Positions 10,516-21,978 of a DNA stretch of 64,000 bases are shown piece by piece (within the stretch, counting starts at the first letter, position 1; every line of letters starts with the position of its first letter). Location of the stretch: positions 11,904,001 to 11,968,000 of the forward strand of contig OZ316897.1 in NCBI GenBank assembly GCA_973895155.1. Reading direction: 5' to 3'. The stretch is from Marsupella aquatica (lineage: Eukaryota; Marchantiophyta). Under the pieces are notes generated by a model that did not search any database, was not told the origin of the DNA, and worked only from the letters and a program-made list of their open reading frames with translations. Made by a program: the position numbers and the translations under genes.

Positions 10516-11585
10516 GGGAAACGGACCCAAAACTTTAGGGATCCTTTCGAGTAACACATTTCATTTTGGGGTACCATCAAGCAAATCCTGTGGTTAGTGT
10601 TTGACTAGGAAAGTATGGATGAGTTTACAAAGACAAGGTGTTATCTGAGTACTAAAAAGGTTGAAGAAACTTTAAGTCATTGTAACTCAATATGTTAGCA
10701 GTCTTTGCTGCCGACCTAGCACGATTCAGCAGGGTTTCTGTTGCCCATTTCTTTTTGTTTTGAGCTGTGAACTATGTAACAATGAAAAAAAATTGCTGGG
10801 CTGGACTGCTTTCATAAAATTGGAAACCTGGATGGAGCAAGTTAGTGTTTTGACCAGAAAAGTATGGATGGATTTACAAAGAAATGCTGGTATCTGAGTA
10901 CAACAAAGCTTATTCTGCCATCCATCTGGGTTGCAGTGGTCCATCCAGGCATATTGTGAAATATTGAGGTCCAAGGAGGCGTCAGTTTGTACCAAGAAAG
11001 TAACGCTCAGATGGGCCACTCCCACAAACCTTGGCAACGCAGATAGACAAGTATGAATTGTTTTACAAAGCAAAGTGCTCTCTTGAAAACCAACAAAAAT
11101 GTGGGATGAGTTGTAAAAGACAAAAGGGACCCCCTTTCTTTCCCCTTTCCTTCCATGTAGTCTGGGCATGTTGTCAAGTGTTTAGGTACACGAACCTGAA
11201 TGCATATTCTTTGAAAGTCAAAGTGTGCATGATTATCATTTGGCATATATCATATTCTCTTTCTTTCCATGCACATAGCTGGCCCTAGCCTCAAGTCTAG
11301 AGGCTTCACTCTAGAAACCTACACCCTAATTTTAGCTTCTGTGCACACTTTATAAGTAAGATGAGTGCTTCAGTTTCTATGACAAAAGAAGGTAGGAAAG
11401 GACTTCAACATTCTAGTCCACAAGATGATAAAGGGGCCTAGTTAAGTCCGTTTCTGACCACCAGTTTCCTGGGTGTGGAAATAAGTGGGTCACAAAGGTC
11501 TTCTACTGACGAAGAGTGTTGAGAATGCAATGATAGGCTTTTTCTTATGGTGACGACAATGATGTGAAGATGGCTTTTTTTTCGT
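10516..11585. other. intergenic with diverged direct duplications
   Basis: Segments at about 10595-10660 and 10845-10910 are diverged copies (AAAGTATGGATG, TTTACAAAGA, TATCTGAGTAC). A third, weaker copy lies near 11045. The sequence at 10240-10300 recurs at about 10785-10840 (TTGGAAACC flanked by CTCATGAAA or TTCATAAAA). The 147-codon minus-strand frame over this region follows the repeats and shows no domain. Confidence 0.5.
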
Positions 11586-12050
11586 ATGGCTGCTGGATTA
11601 CCTGGATAGAAATGGGCCTACCTGACAGTGGCCCCACGTGCAGGCTAGCAAGGTTCTCATAATTACACTTCGTCGTGAGTGCTTAGAGTATCTTTGGGTT
11701 GGGTTACAGGTTGACACCACCCTGTTTTTAGTTTGTCGTAACTAGTGGTTCTAATATGACTGCTGGATAGAGTGGGGCTGTGGCCTGTGGGTCCTACGTG
11801 ATGACTGGCAGGGTTCACATAATTACACTGGTTCATGAGTGCTTAGAGTATCTCTGGGCTGGGTTACAGTTTGACACCACCCTATTTTTAGTTTGTCATA
11901 AGTACTGGTTATAATATGGCTGCTGGATAGTGAGGGCCTGTGGGTCCTGGGTCTTCGCTTGCATGTTTCACACAATTACACGAAGACCTTAGAGTAGCTC
12001 TGGGGTTTTTAGGTTTATTGTAAGTAGTGGTCATTGTAAGTAGTGGCCAT
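11586..12050. repeat. about 160-170-bp tandem repeat, 2.8 copies
   Basis: Copies start with ATGGCTGCTGG or ATGACTGCTGG at about 11586, 11756 and 11916. Each carries CATAATTACAC, a GAGTGCTTAGAGTATCT-type block, GGGTTACAG, GACACCACCCT and TTTTTAGTTTGTC. The third copy is degenerate. Confidence 0.85.
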
Positions 12051-13077
12051 TTGATTTCTCTAGATGTAAAGCGAACTGTTAGATCTGGTGAATAACCCTC
12101 TTAGCTAGATCAAGATTTGGGAAATTTTGGGGAAATATCTGTTTTTTCCTTTGTATTGGGTTGCCAAAGCATTTTCAAGGTACTAAGATTTTGGTCACCC
12201 TGATTGAGAAAAAAGGCTGCTCCCAAAGATTCACCCTAATACCAGCCTAGAACTCCATCCCTGGGATTTGGTGTTGGGGATAATCCTTATCCCGAGACAC
12301 CATGCACATGTGAACACCATACAAAGTAGTTGACACAGCGAGTACGTGATTCACCTCAAGACTGAGGCTACGTCCACAGGAAACAAGAGACCTTACTTCT
12401 CTCTTGCTCCACTCCAACAATGAACTACAGATCCACCAAGGGCTGGCATCAGTCTTGGTTATATATATACAGCATACATCACTGCTAACCTAAGCTAAGT
12501 CCTAACCTGAGTTAGATTAACTTCGGTTAGCCTTAGAATCACAAGACTAAGAGCAATACTCAACATTTGGAGCTTTGTGGGATTTTTCAATTCAAGTTTT
12601 TTGGTACCAATGTATAGAGGGGGGGTCCCATATCTCCGCATATATTTTTTGGTAATAAACGCCTTAAAATTAGTTTTACTTACAGTATCTTTTGGTATTT
12701 GGCATAAAACCCTGTCTTTACTAATAACACTCAAAATTGGATTAAACCCTAACATTTTCCACTAAATTTTAAGTCTTCCACTAACCCATAAAAAACCCCA
12801 ATTGTTATTCACATGTGAAAGGTTTGAAAGAAAATAAATGAGGGCCCCAGGATAAGCTTTCTTTATAAAATGATTCCATACGTAGCAAGGGTGTCGTGTA
12901 CAAACATTTTTCACTTGGCCTAATGGAAGTAAAACAAGCTATATGAGCTTGGTGATTGAGGGAGGAGAACGAATCTTTCCATATCAGTTTACAATGGCAC
13001 AATCGAGAAAACAATATTCTTCAATTTCTTTACAAAGGGGAAATCCATATTAGTTGTAGTTGCCAAATTTGCAACCA
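12051..13077. other. intergenic, no gene seen
   Basis: No gene is supported. A TGTTGGGGATAATCC start, a GGGATAA..TTATCCC palindrome and a TTATATATATAC box near 12460 together recall a solo LTR, but no partner LTR or defined end was found. Confidence 0.4.
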
Positions 13078-13093
13078 TGATTGTTCCAGTAAT

Positions 13094-13241
13094 GCCCAAG
13101 CAGGCATGGTTGTGTGGTAGTTCAATTGAGTAGCTCAATTGAGTAGGGAATCATACAGTAGGTCTTGAGTTCCAATGTTATGACTGGCTTTGCATCCCTT
13201 TTGGTAGGGTTTCATGGGACTTCCCCTTTAAAAAAAAAAAC
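13094..13241 (+). mobile_element. tRNA-derived SINE with poly(A) tail and target-site duplication
   Basis: The body has an A-box-like TAGCTCAATTGAGTAGG near 13131 and a B-box-like GAGTTCCAATG about 45 nt later. It ends in CTTCCCCTTTA plus a run of about 11 A. It is flanked by a 16-bp direct repeat with one mismatch: TGATTGTTCCAGTAAT at 13078-13093 and TGATTGTTCTAGTAAT at 13242-13257. Internal Pol III promoter-like boxes, an A tail and a target duplication define a SINE insertion by reverse transcription. Confidence 0.8.
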
Positions 13242-13796
13242 TGATTGTTCTAGTAATTGTAACGTTTGTCCAACATCCCTTTACTCAGACTCCCATTGAG
13301 TATATGTCGGTCATCTAGACATTCGAAGAGTTTCTGCCATAGGATTTCTTGCTGGAGGACTAAGTTCTCGTTGAGATGTGCTTTAGAGGTGTAATTGGAG
13401 AAAAGGCTCAAAAATTCTTGGAGAACCTTTTCGGGAAAACAACCAAATCACAATAAAAAAGGGGTCTTGCCCCTAACCTGCCACTGTTCATTAGCTCTCC
13501 CACACACTTTCCATCATAGGACCCTTCACCCTAAAAACGTGTTTTTTGTGATTTATCACCAAACTACTTATAAATGCAGTTTTCTGTGAAACGTATAGTA
13601 GACGCTTTAAGCAGCGTATGATGTTGATTCTAAAACATTCCCAAAAGCACAATATGCTTTTTGGTATCCACGATTTTAGTCTGTGAAATATATATATGGA
13701 TATCTTATTATAAAAGCACCAACTAAAGTCTACTTGTGAAGAGCCTAGGTCTAGAGTGAAGCCTATAGACGTAACTCTATGGTCATCATACTCTAT

Positions 13797-14062
13797 AGTC
13801 ATCATGTGTATGTGAAAAACTCATATAAATGTGCATACAAAAAGAATAATATACACATAAAGAAGAATGGTATATTATATATGATATTGAAATGATAATT
13901 TTTTTTCTTCATTTTATTAACCTTCAAAGAATATGGCCATCATGTGCATACGAAAAACTCATATGGATGGATATGCATACAAAACGAAGGATCTGCACAT
14001 AAAGGATAATGATATATTATATATGATTATTAAAGTGATGATTTACCTTCAAAGAATATGAA
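13797..14062. repeat. about 133-bp direct duplication
   Basis: Two neighbouring copies share CATCATGTG(T/C)AT, GAAAAACTCATAT, GCATACAAAA, GCACATAAA or CACATAAA, TATATTATATATGAT and CCTTCAAAGAATATG. A 20-nt AT-rich difference distinguishes them. Confidence 0.75.
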
Positions 14063-14811
14063 TAGAGAATATATTTTGATGAAATTTTTATTGTCCTCTC
14101 TACTATTCACGTCTCGATTCACGTTCAAAGAACGGGTAGTCGGGGCTAGTATATAAGACTACCAAAGTACAAAAAGCATCATACCCTGAGAAAGTACCTC
14201 AAATACAATAAATCCAATAAGGGGGGGGGGGAGGTGCGACCCAGGATGACCAAAGTATTAAAAAGCCCCAAGTCCCCCACCCGGTCCCCCAACAACTACA
14301 AAAGATTTAAGTCCCTTGTATTGAGCAACAAACTGGAAAACCTGGTAGAGCTTTGGAGTAAAATGCATAGGACACCCGCTGCTCTGGCTCGATAATTACA
14401 ACAAGTTTCCTGGAGTATTTTATAATTACATTTTATTCCGACATTGTTATATGGTGAACCACATGCAGTTACGTTTTATTTTCCATGTTTTTTTAGCATA
14501 AATTAGAGTTTTAATGTACCCTTACAATAAGACACTTATCAGAATAGTTACCTGGCCTATGGATGATTTTCAAACCCTTTTTGCCAAAAAAATAATCCTT
14601 GCTTTTGATTTAATTTTTTACTCCTTTGAGGAAAATGTAAGGTTAGATAACCCCAATCCCCAACAACCTCGGGAATGACAATTGTACGTTTTCACACAGA
14701 CCAGATCAGTGCAATGGCAGAAATTTTGCCGAGACATAAGTATTGCAATTGCTTTTTTCGCAAAGCCTTCCAACTCAGTTTGTTTTCAGTCTTTAAGATG
14801 CCCAAGCACTT
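14063..14811. other. intergenic, contains a G homopolymer
   Basis: No gene is seen. A run of about 11 G at 14221-14231 is fragile for sequencing and assembly. The following 100 bp (CCAAGTCCCCCACCCGGTCC) weakly resembles the C-rich sequence at 16100-16190 and 60290-60360. Confidence 0.45.
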
Positions 14812-14890
14812 AACACTCTGTCAGGGAATTGAACCCTGATTTGTCCAGTGAACACTGGACAGCCTTCCAAGCAGAGTAAACCCATCTAAA
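14812..14890 (-). repeat. tRNA-like sequence (tRNA pseudogene or SINE head)
   Basis: On the minus strand a perfect T-arm-like hairpin, CAGGG-TTCAATT-CCCTG (14822-14838), lies next to a 7-bp stem with a GTTC loop (14843-14860) in the anticodon-arm position. TACTCTGCTTGGAAGGC upstream is in the place of a D-arm/A-box. The acceptor stem does not close, so a functional tRNA is not claimed. A tRNA-derived SINE head or tRNA pseudogene is most likely. Confidence 0.55.
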
Positions 14891-16060
14891 CCCACCACTC
14901 TCTACAAATGTACAAATCATTGGCAAGAACACTTAGGGAGGCTGAGCTCTGCACACCCTCTTGAAGACAAGGACAATACACAGCCAGGAGTAAAAAACTA
15001 GCACAACACACTGACCATGTGTAGAGCCAACGATGAGGTCAGACAGGATCTCCATTCAAGATTTAGCCATCTAAACTAGAAGAGAAAAAAGAGGGGTAAA
15101 AGAGAAAAAAGAGGGGGAAAAGAGAAAAAAAAAAAGATTGAAAATTTGACGAAAGTATGCAGTTCCGCAAAAAGAACCCAATTAAAAAGGAAACAAAAAG
15201 ACCTTTAGCTAAAGATGCTATACTGGGTTCACTGGTCAATTCTAGAGGCAGCAATTTATCACGTGCACAATAGGCTAGGTATCACACTGCCAAAGAATAA
15301 TCAGTTGGTGCACCCCATGTTGGACCTGTGGTGATGGCTATTTTGGAATAGTGAACACACACAAAAAAAATACAACAATGATGTGAATTGGGAAGAATAG
15401 GACGTCATACATAAAGTTGGAAAGGTAGCAGTTTATGGAAAAGGTGGAATAGGAAAATATATACAAAAATTACTCACCCATTAAGAATAGCCGGAGCAAA
15501 TGTTTGCTCCAACATATCCATTGAAAACATTTTGTCATGTGACTTACATGGAACTCATTATGTACACGGAAAGTCTAGTGATGATACATTTTTTCAGTGA
15601 CTCATAGAGGTGTCAGCACATTGGTTAACAAAGTTGTTTATTGTTGTTTGCCTCTTACGCAGCCTTTCCCTTGTGATCCATTCAAGCTGCCTTCTATTCA
15701 TTCGATGTGGATAAAAGTGAATCCGCCAAGTTGTTTATGTATATTAGCAGCATTTGGTTTCTTTTTCCTCCCCCACTCCCACCCCAGTTTTCCCTTCTCT
15801 TTAGTCTAATTTGTCAATCATCAACATCTACATCCATCGTTCTTAGACATTCAGTAGCTAATTTGTGTGGTTATTCTGTTGACCTGTTGTTTGTGGTTAT
15901 ATGGGCATTTTTTTTACGGGTCACGGGTCCAATCATTTTTGTAGTCAAACGCACATGGTCATGTTGTTGTATTGCCACAAAGATAGGCCTCCCTGTTTGT
16001 ATCAAGAAATGTGAGAGTTGCTGCTTGTGGAGCCCAGGAATGTGAAAAGCACTTCTCATG
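14891..16060. other. intergenic, no gene seen
   Basis: Purine-rich simple sequence (AGAGAAAAAAGAGGGG units) lies at 15080-15135. Otherwise there is no supported gene or RNA. Confidence 0.45.
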
Positions 16061-16265
16061 GGGTTTCCTTAAAAGTGCTCTACCAGGAGACACTTACCTA
16101 TCCCAAAGGCAAGAGACCAATAAAGGGGATAAAACCAGGGGGAACCCAGCAAGACAAAAGATCCAAAAATCTCAAGAGTCCCCAACAATTAATGGCAAAA
16201 ACACTAACGCCTTAGTAAGCAAGAAAGTGAAAAGCCTGGTAAAGTAAGCTCTGGAGCAAATCACA
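16060..16265 (-). mobile_element. short remnant related to the 60-kb non-LTR retroelement
   Basis: Plus-strand text here (GCAAGAGACCAATAAAGGGG, then CAAGAGTCCCCAACAATTAA) resembles 60240-60350, where CCCAATAAAGGGAGG and GGAGTCCCCCACAATAAATG lie within a decayed reverse transcriptase on the minus strand. The match is gapped and the fragment codes for nothing intact. Confidence 0.4.
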
Positions 16266-16329
16266 CAAGAAGGCCCCAACGAGGAAGTTGTCCAGAAGCC
16301 CTAAAGCCAATAGCCTTTGCCTTATAAAG

Positions 16330-16510
16330 AATTATAGTGAACTGGAGTACAATCCTTCTTTCTCCACCAAATTGTCTTTGTGGTATTAGATAGCTATGAA
16401 ATTTGCTTCTAAATGTCATCTGGATTTTGGTGTATGCAATCTTTCTCTCTGTACCAAATTGCCTTTGTGGTATGACATGGCCATGAAAGTTGTTCCTAAT
16501 TGTCATCCTC
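16330..16510. repeat. about 100-bp degenerate direct duplication
   Basis: Two copies share ACCAAATTG(T/C)CTTTGTGGTAT, a TATGAAA or CATGAAA block and AATTGTCATC or AAATGTCATC. The duplication is diverged and non-coding. Confidence 0.65.
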
Positions 16511-17734
16511 ATGGTGGCCAACCTGCAAATTTTCTCTGGTTAAGTAATGACGTTTTCCTTGAATTTGACTTCTTTCCTGATTTCTCAGTTGATGTCTAGT
16601 GATTTGGTTGGACATGACTTTTTCACTTATTAGGCCATTTGGGGGTGCTCTAAGCCTTTTCTCCTCAAGACAAAGGCCTGTTATCCAAGTTGTGATGACT
16701 CTCCTTAAATCTAGGGAATCCAACCAAAATTGAAATCCGGATGGTACTCCAAATTTGCCAGTTGAAAGTGCTTGGAGAGACTTATGGAACCTGAATGGAC
16801 TGCAGTGAATCCCTCTTTTCTGCTCATATAGTACAAATTACACCTATGAGTGAAATGGGGCCAGAAAACCAGGTAGATTCTCTCCATTCTCGATGAGATT
16901 TAACTATACTAGGCTTAATGGAAAGATCTTCCCAGAAGTATGAAAGTAACCCAGAAAAGTTAACGACTCCATTCATTGGATATCAAGATATCAAAGGAGA
17001 CATTAAATGTCAAAGTTAGCTGCTGAAAACTTTTGGAAGTGCAATGTGTATTTAGTGAGTGATAGACAAATCTTTAGAAATTCATAACTCTCTCAATCAT
17101 TCATGAAAATTAATGACAGTAGCCTGGTTGGAAAAATCTTCCCAAGCCAGTTCTCGAGGCACCAAGAAGAGCCAATTCCCTTCTATATCAAGGGCAATGT
17201 TGAGGGTAAACTTTGTTCACGACAACTCTTTAGAAACTAGAAGGGTGTCAATGAGTGATGGTGTAAGAGATTTCACATCCGTGGGGGTTGCATGGTTTTA
17301 GGTTAAGTTAGAGTCTGATTTTAACAATAAATAAAACATGAACTTAGAAATCCAAAACTGCAGTCCAATGGACTATTGTAAATGGTTGATAAAATGCCAG
17401 GAAGGACCAGAACAACTCGGAAAACCTTGTTATACTCACATATCACCTTTTCTTCTTTGAAACTTCCACACCTTCAGGTTAGCAGTAACCTGTTCCATCC
17501 CGGTGTGCAAGGTATATCAGAGTGGTCCATTGGAGCTTACGTTCTAGAGATTTAGTAGGGCCTCTCAAAGCTTGACTAGTAAGGATGATGGCATATGGTC
17601 ATAAGGAATAGATTATAACTTTTTCACAAGAATGTGCAAAAGTTTTTTTTTGTTTTTTCTTTCACCAGCCTCTACATTGACTAATAGTTATGGCATAGGA
17701 CCAATCCTTATGGCAAAAAGTTAGGCACTATGAA
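16511..17734. other. intergenic, no gene seen
   Basis: No coding or RNA feature is supported. The motif AATTCATAACTCTCTC near 17080 recurs inverted near 26465 (GAGAGAGTTATGAATT), so this is probably part of a dispersed repeat. Confidence 0.4.
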
Positions 17735-17912
17735 TTCTATAGTCCATAACTTTTTGTGTCCATAAACCATAACTAGGGAGTTAAGGTACATCAAATTGCC
17801 ATTGCCACTTTTAAGATGCCCTAGTCCATAACTTTTTGTGTCCATAAACTATATTAACTAGGGAGTTAAGGTAAATCAAATTGCCATTGCCCGCCTTGCG
17901 ACGCCCTAGTCA
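17735..17912. repeat. about 90-bp tandem duplication, two copies
   Basis: Both copies carry ATAGTCCATAACTTTTTGTG or the equivalent, CTAGGGAGTTAAGGTA(C/A)ATC and AAATTGCCATTGCC, followed by GCCCTAGTC. They are almost identical. Confidence 0.85.
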
Positions 17913-18234
17913 AGTAATATTCCTAGCACGAGCACCATGCCTGTGCATTGCACAATTGGGTGAGTGAGAAAGCGAAGGCCTGGCAGGAGTCGTGGGCACT
18001 GGTCAAGTTGGGTACCGGCTCCACTCCTCGCCACTGGGCAGCATGGCATATGTCAATTATGAGGGAGGGAGTCATGGGCAGTCGGGCGTACCCCTGTCTC
18101 GACCCTTTTCGCATTCAAGGGTCCCCTTTTTGCATTGAACAGTTAGGGAAAAAGTGCAAAAGAATCCAACGGCTGCTGATAATTCCCGCCCATAAGTGTT
18201 TTTGTAACGTGAGGACCGACTAAATTTGGCGGGA

Positions 18235-18362
18235 TTGGGTATTATAGTTGTAAATCTACTCCTTGATGCCATGTAACAGTTAGACTATGGTGAATAATGG
18301 GTATTATAGTTGTAACTCTACTCCTTGACTCCATGTAACGGTTAGACTATGGTGAATAAAGA
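18235..18362. repeat. about 63-bp tandem duplication upstream of the plastid-protein gene
   Basis: Two copies share GGGTATTATAGTTGTAA, CTACTCCTTGA, CCATGTAAC(A/G)GTTAG and ACTATGGTGAATAA. They lie about 650 bp 5' of the start codon at 18996 and may fall in its promoter region. Confidence 0.85.
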
Positions 18363-18995
18363 AGAAACCCTAAAAATTAGTTAGAGAATTATTATTGTAT
18401 CCAGCAAAAGAATCGGGTTGGAGTTCCCAATTGGAGCTCAGCTTACAGATCTAGACATGCTCTCATCAGGATTCGTCATTTCAACGCCATCGCCACGGGT
18501 ATTGTGTGATCTTTGCACCGACCTTTTTCGAAAGCTTGTGGTCTGTTTGGTCTTCGCCCTCGAAAGTTGCAATGAGAGACGAGAGAGGATTCGAAGAAAT
18601 CATTCCCCAACAGCTTTGACACTGCTCTGAGTTCTCCGCATGTGCAATTCGGAAATCTCATTTCTTCTTTCTGTTGTGGGGCCGGCCATCCCGCGTGGTG
18701 CCTCTCCCGTAGTATCGTGTGATATTTGCCGTCCAACACGCGCTCAATCTGGCAAAGCACATACTCTCGGGCGATTGGAATTACGCTTTTCCGCAACCCC
18801 AATGTTGAATTACGTCTTAGAGTGGCGATGGACCGAGGAGAAGCTAGATATTGTCCGCTGTCTGAGGAGGACGCCCATCGTCAGGACTACTGCCATTTTT
18901 CTGTGACCGTCAACTTTGTTCGAGTTGTATGTAGAGTTTTTCTCGTGGTGCTTGCTTTTGGGAAACCCTAGGAGTGGCCAGTTCGCTTCTCAACG

Positions 18996-20126
18996 ATGGA
19001 GGTGGCTGTGCCAGTCGCACCTCGTGTGGAATGTGGGTTGCCGGCAAGGTCACGGTCAAGGTCTGGGGTGCTGTTATACAGTGCTGCTGCTGACCGTGTC
19101 ACAGTTGCTAGCGTTCGTAGACGGGGTGCTTTCTCTGCAGCAGATCTTTTGAGAAGGGATGGTGATGGGTCTTTTGGAACGAGCAGTTTGTCTGTTGGGG
19201 CTCGCTTGTCAATTCTCCTCGAATCATGCCCCAAACAGCGGACAAGGAAGGATTGTTTGATAGTTGTGCGGGCAGAGAAGAACGAGAATGGCACCGAGGA
19301 GACTCCTGAAATTGCCAACTTAGGGCAACCGATCATCGTCAAAAAATCGGCGTTGTGGACATCCCTGGACTTTTGGGTTCAAGTTGCAATCTTTGTGTTT
19401 GCTGCTGGGTTCGTTGATGCTGGGTGAGATTACTTTTCGTCATTCTCTTGCTGTTGTATTTTTTCTCTCCTGTGAGCTTCGAATTTGCTCTGATTCTGGT
19501 CGTCATAGCACCATTTGTGCTTCCATTACATTGAAGCTTAGGGCACGCATATTCAGGTTGGGGATCAGGTCTAGATTTTGTTGGGTGCCCCGGATATCTT
19601 TTGAGAAATTGCAGTTCTGGACCTTTCACAAAGTGGCACGCAATACTGTGATTAGATCCTTGGGTTTCCTAGAGTTGGCCTTAGATTTATGCCAAGGTCA
19701 TTCCTGGCTTCATATCTGCAGGAGAGATTCTAGCATTTGAACTCTCCAAAATGACTTGCTCGAACGCGTGTAACTTTCGGAGCTAAGAAAGATGAATTAC
19801 CACTTTTTCTTTCGAGGTCTGTCAAGAAAAGTTGTAATCTTGTCTTGAGGAACTATTTGACAAAAAACCCAAAATGAGGTGCAGTGGAAAGTGTTAATTG
19901 AACCTTACATCTTTGCCATAGTTATTTGTATTGTTTGAACTACTGCGTCGAGGTATGTCTAATCGTCCCTTTTGTATTTGTGTTTTGCAGTTTCAGTGGG
20001 GACTGGTCACGAATTGGCGTGTTGTCTAAGCAGACAGAGGAAGAGCTGCAAATGGCTGCAGTTGGAGTTGTACCACTTGCAATCACACTGATTTGGTCCA
20101 TTTCTCAGAGAAGGAAAAACTTGTGA
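18996..20126 (+). CDS. small plastid-type two-helix membrane protein, two exons
   Basis: The exons are 18996-19423 and 19991-20126 (564 nt, 187 aa). The donor GG|GTGAGA and the acceptor TTTTGCAG|TTTCAG join in frame so that ...GFVDAG runs directly into FSGDWSRIG. The first about 90 residues are rich in Arg, Ser and Ala with few acidic residues, typical of a chloroplast transit peptide. A short acidic linker follows. Residues about 120-143 form a hydrophobic helix, and a second helix (AAVGVVPLAITLIWSI) ends at a basic C-terminus. I recall the FVDAG..GDWSRIG signature from uncharacterised land-plant plastid proteins but cannot name the family. The start is the first ATG of the open frame and is followed at once by the transit-like sequence. 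Function is unknown; a thylakoid or envelope location is inference. Confidence 0.75.
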
Positions 20127-21978
20127 AGAGAAAAGTGGAATTGGTAGTAATTTATGCTGATGAGAGTTTCTGTTCCGTTTGGCGTCTGGTGAGTATACCC
20201 ACTCCTACCCACAGGGAAAATTTTGTGTTCAGCATCGAATAGCGCTGATGAGGCAAGTTGACTGTTGTACATTTATCTGTGAAATGAGGACCTTTTCCGT
20301 AAGGTTGATTGCGTAAAGCAACACTCTGGGAGAGCAACGCCTCGTAATTTAATTGTGAGAGGAGAAATTAATCAGATCTAAACTTGCAGGTTATTACTGT
20401 GGCTAGGGTATTCGCATATCTACGTCTCCACACTTTGGGAGAGATTTCCATTGAGTAACACTGCGGTTCGCTTGCTGGCAGATCTCCCGAGGAGGCCTAC
20501 AGCTGCAGTAGCAAAAGCATCAGATGTACTGAATTGATGAAATGGATTTGACTGATAATCGGCAAGACCAGGCTTAGACTCATGATCTCAACTATGCTAC
20601 TAGGAGAACAATCATGTGCTTTCAGTAACCAGCATGCGAACTTTATGATCTTGTACTCCTCGTACTGGGCCAGTTGCTCGAGGCTCGGAGCTGCCTTCTC
20701 ATCAGCCAGCGCTATTGGTACGCACAAGTGGACCTCAAAAGCACATGGGAAAATATTGAGAAGTTAGTGGAGCTTGTTTAAACGAAATCTATTGGTGTCA
20801 AATCTCCGTGTAAAAAGACCGCAAGGGACTCCTGACTTATGAGAAGACAGTTCCTACCGTGCGTCAGGCAAACCTACGTGTGAAATTCGAATTTACTGTA
20901 GCCCTACCATCTTTTCTGGAGCTGCGTTGAATTCAATCTCTGAGGTTTTATCTCCTCTTGGGATTATTTGTAAAGATTTGCACCTAACCTGTGCTGAGCC
21001 CAACCTGGACAGCTTCCTTATGGTACAGTCATTATTCTGCATGTTTTCAAGCACTAGCAAAGTTCATGCACTTGAAATGCGACCGTTTTCGAGGTTTCAG
21101 CAAGGGATACACTATCTTTTATGACTTCTGAGTAATTTGCGAGGGGTCATTTGCAAGGTGTGAGTCTTTAGTTGTGGCACGTTGACAGACTAAAGGATCC
21201 GTTTTCCGAGTTGTAGTGACTGGAAGTAATCAGCCACTATAAAATTCGAATCTGTGTCGGACGTGAGGATTAATCAAGTTAGACCAATTAGGCCATGTTT
21301 CCTACATGGTTTTTGGATATTGGTTAAGGATGTTTAAATCCTCTCCAAACCTTGAAAGATGCTCAGCCAGTCACATCTGGACGCACATGAAATTAAATGT
21401 TTATCCCCGAACTATTCTAGCTGATGTGGATGAAATCTTCTACCGAATATGCATTGCGACAACATGATTAACAAGCCAAACCGGGACCTACATAATTTAT
21501 TGAATACACCAGGTAAGCAAGGAAGAAGGCCCAAATTTGTCCTTCAGCCCTGCGATCTAATGCACTGCACGGAACTAGGACCCTAACTTTGACGGCAGTA
21601 CCGCTCCTAATCAATGCGTGAGAAGTATGATTCGACGTTTTCTAGAATGGAGCCGAAAACACAAAGGGCAGAAAGGAAAAAATTCAAGGAAGTAAGCACG
21701 TACTACACCCGAAGAAATCTCCAAAGATCACTGCAATCACAGACAAATCCGCTTTGTGAAAATAGATTCTGCCTGCACATGCTACCTCATGTGCACCACA
21801 ATGTTTCAGGTCACAATGTTTCAGGTCTTCTCGGTCGTGAAAATTTTATTGTAGTAATTTCCTTGTCTGCACTCTCTTTATCAAAGTAAAACGTCCGTCT
21901 TGCACCATCACCGAAAGTCTGAAGATGTTCCTCGACACATGCAGCGTGATCCACCATGGCGGCAATGGCGCGACTAGA
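20127..21978. other. intergenic, 3' flank of the plastid-protein gene
   Basis: No gene is supported. The first 100-200 bp presumably contain the 3' UTR of the upstream gene. The remainder shows only short frames. Confidence 0.45.

Noticed and set aside
10726-11169. 147-codon minus-strand open frame
   Set aside because: It consists of diverged direct repeats and lacks domain, promoter and conserved motif.
12261-12500. Solo LTR starting TGTTGGGGATAATCC
   Set aside because: No matching LTR, no defined CA end and no target duplication could be shown.
14812-14890. Functional tRNA gene
   Set aside because: Acceptor stem does not pair and the D-arm is non-canonical; retained only as a tRNA-like repeat.
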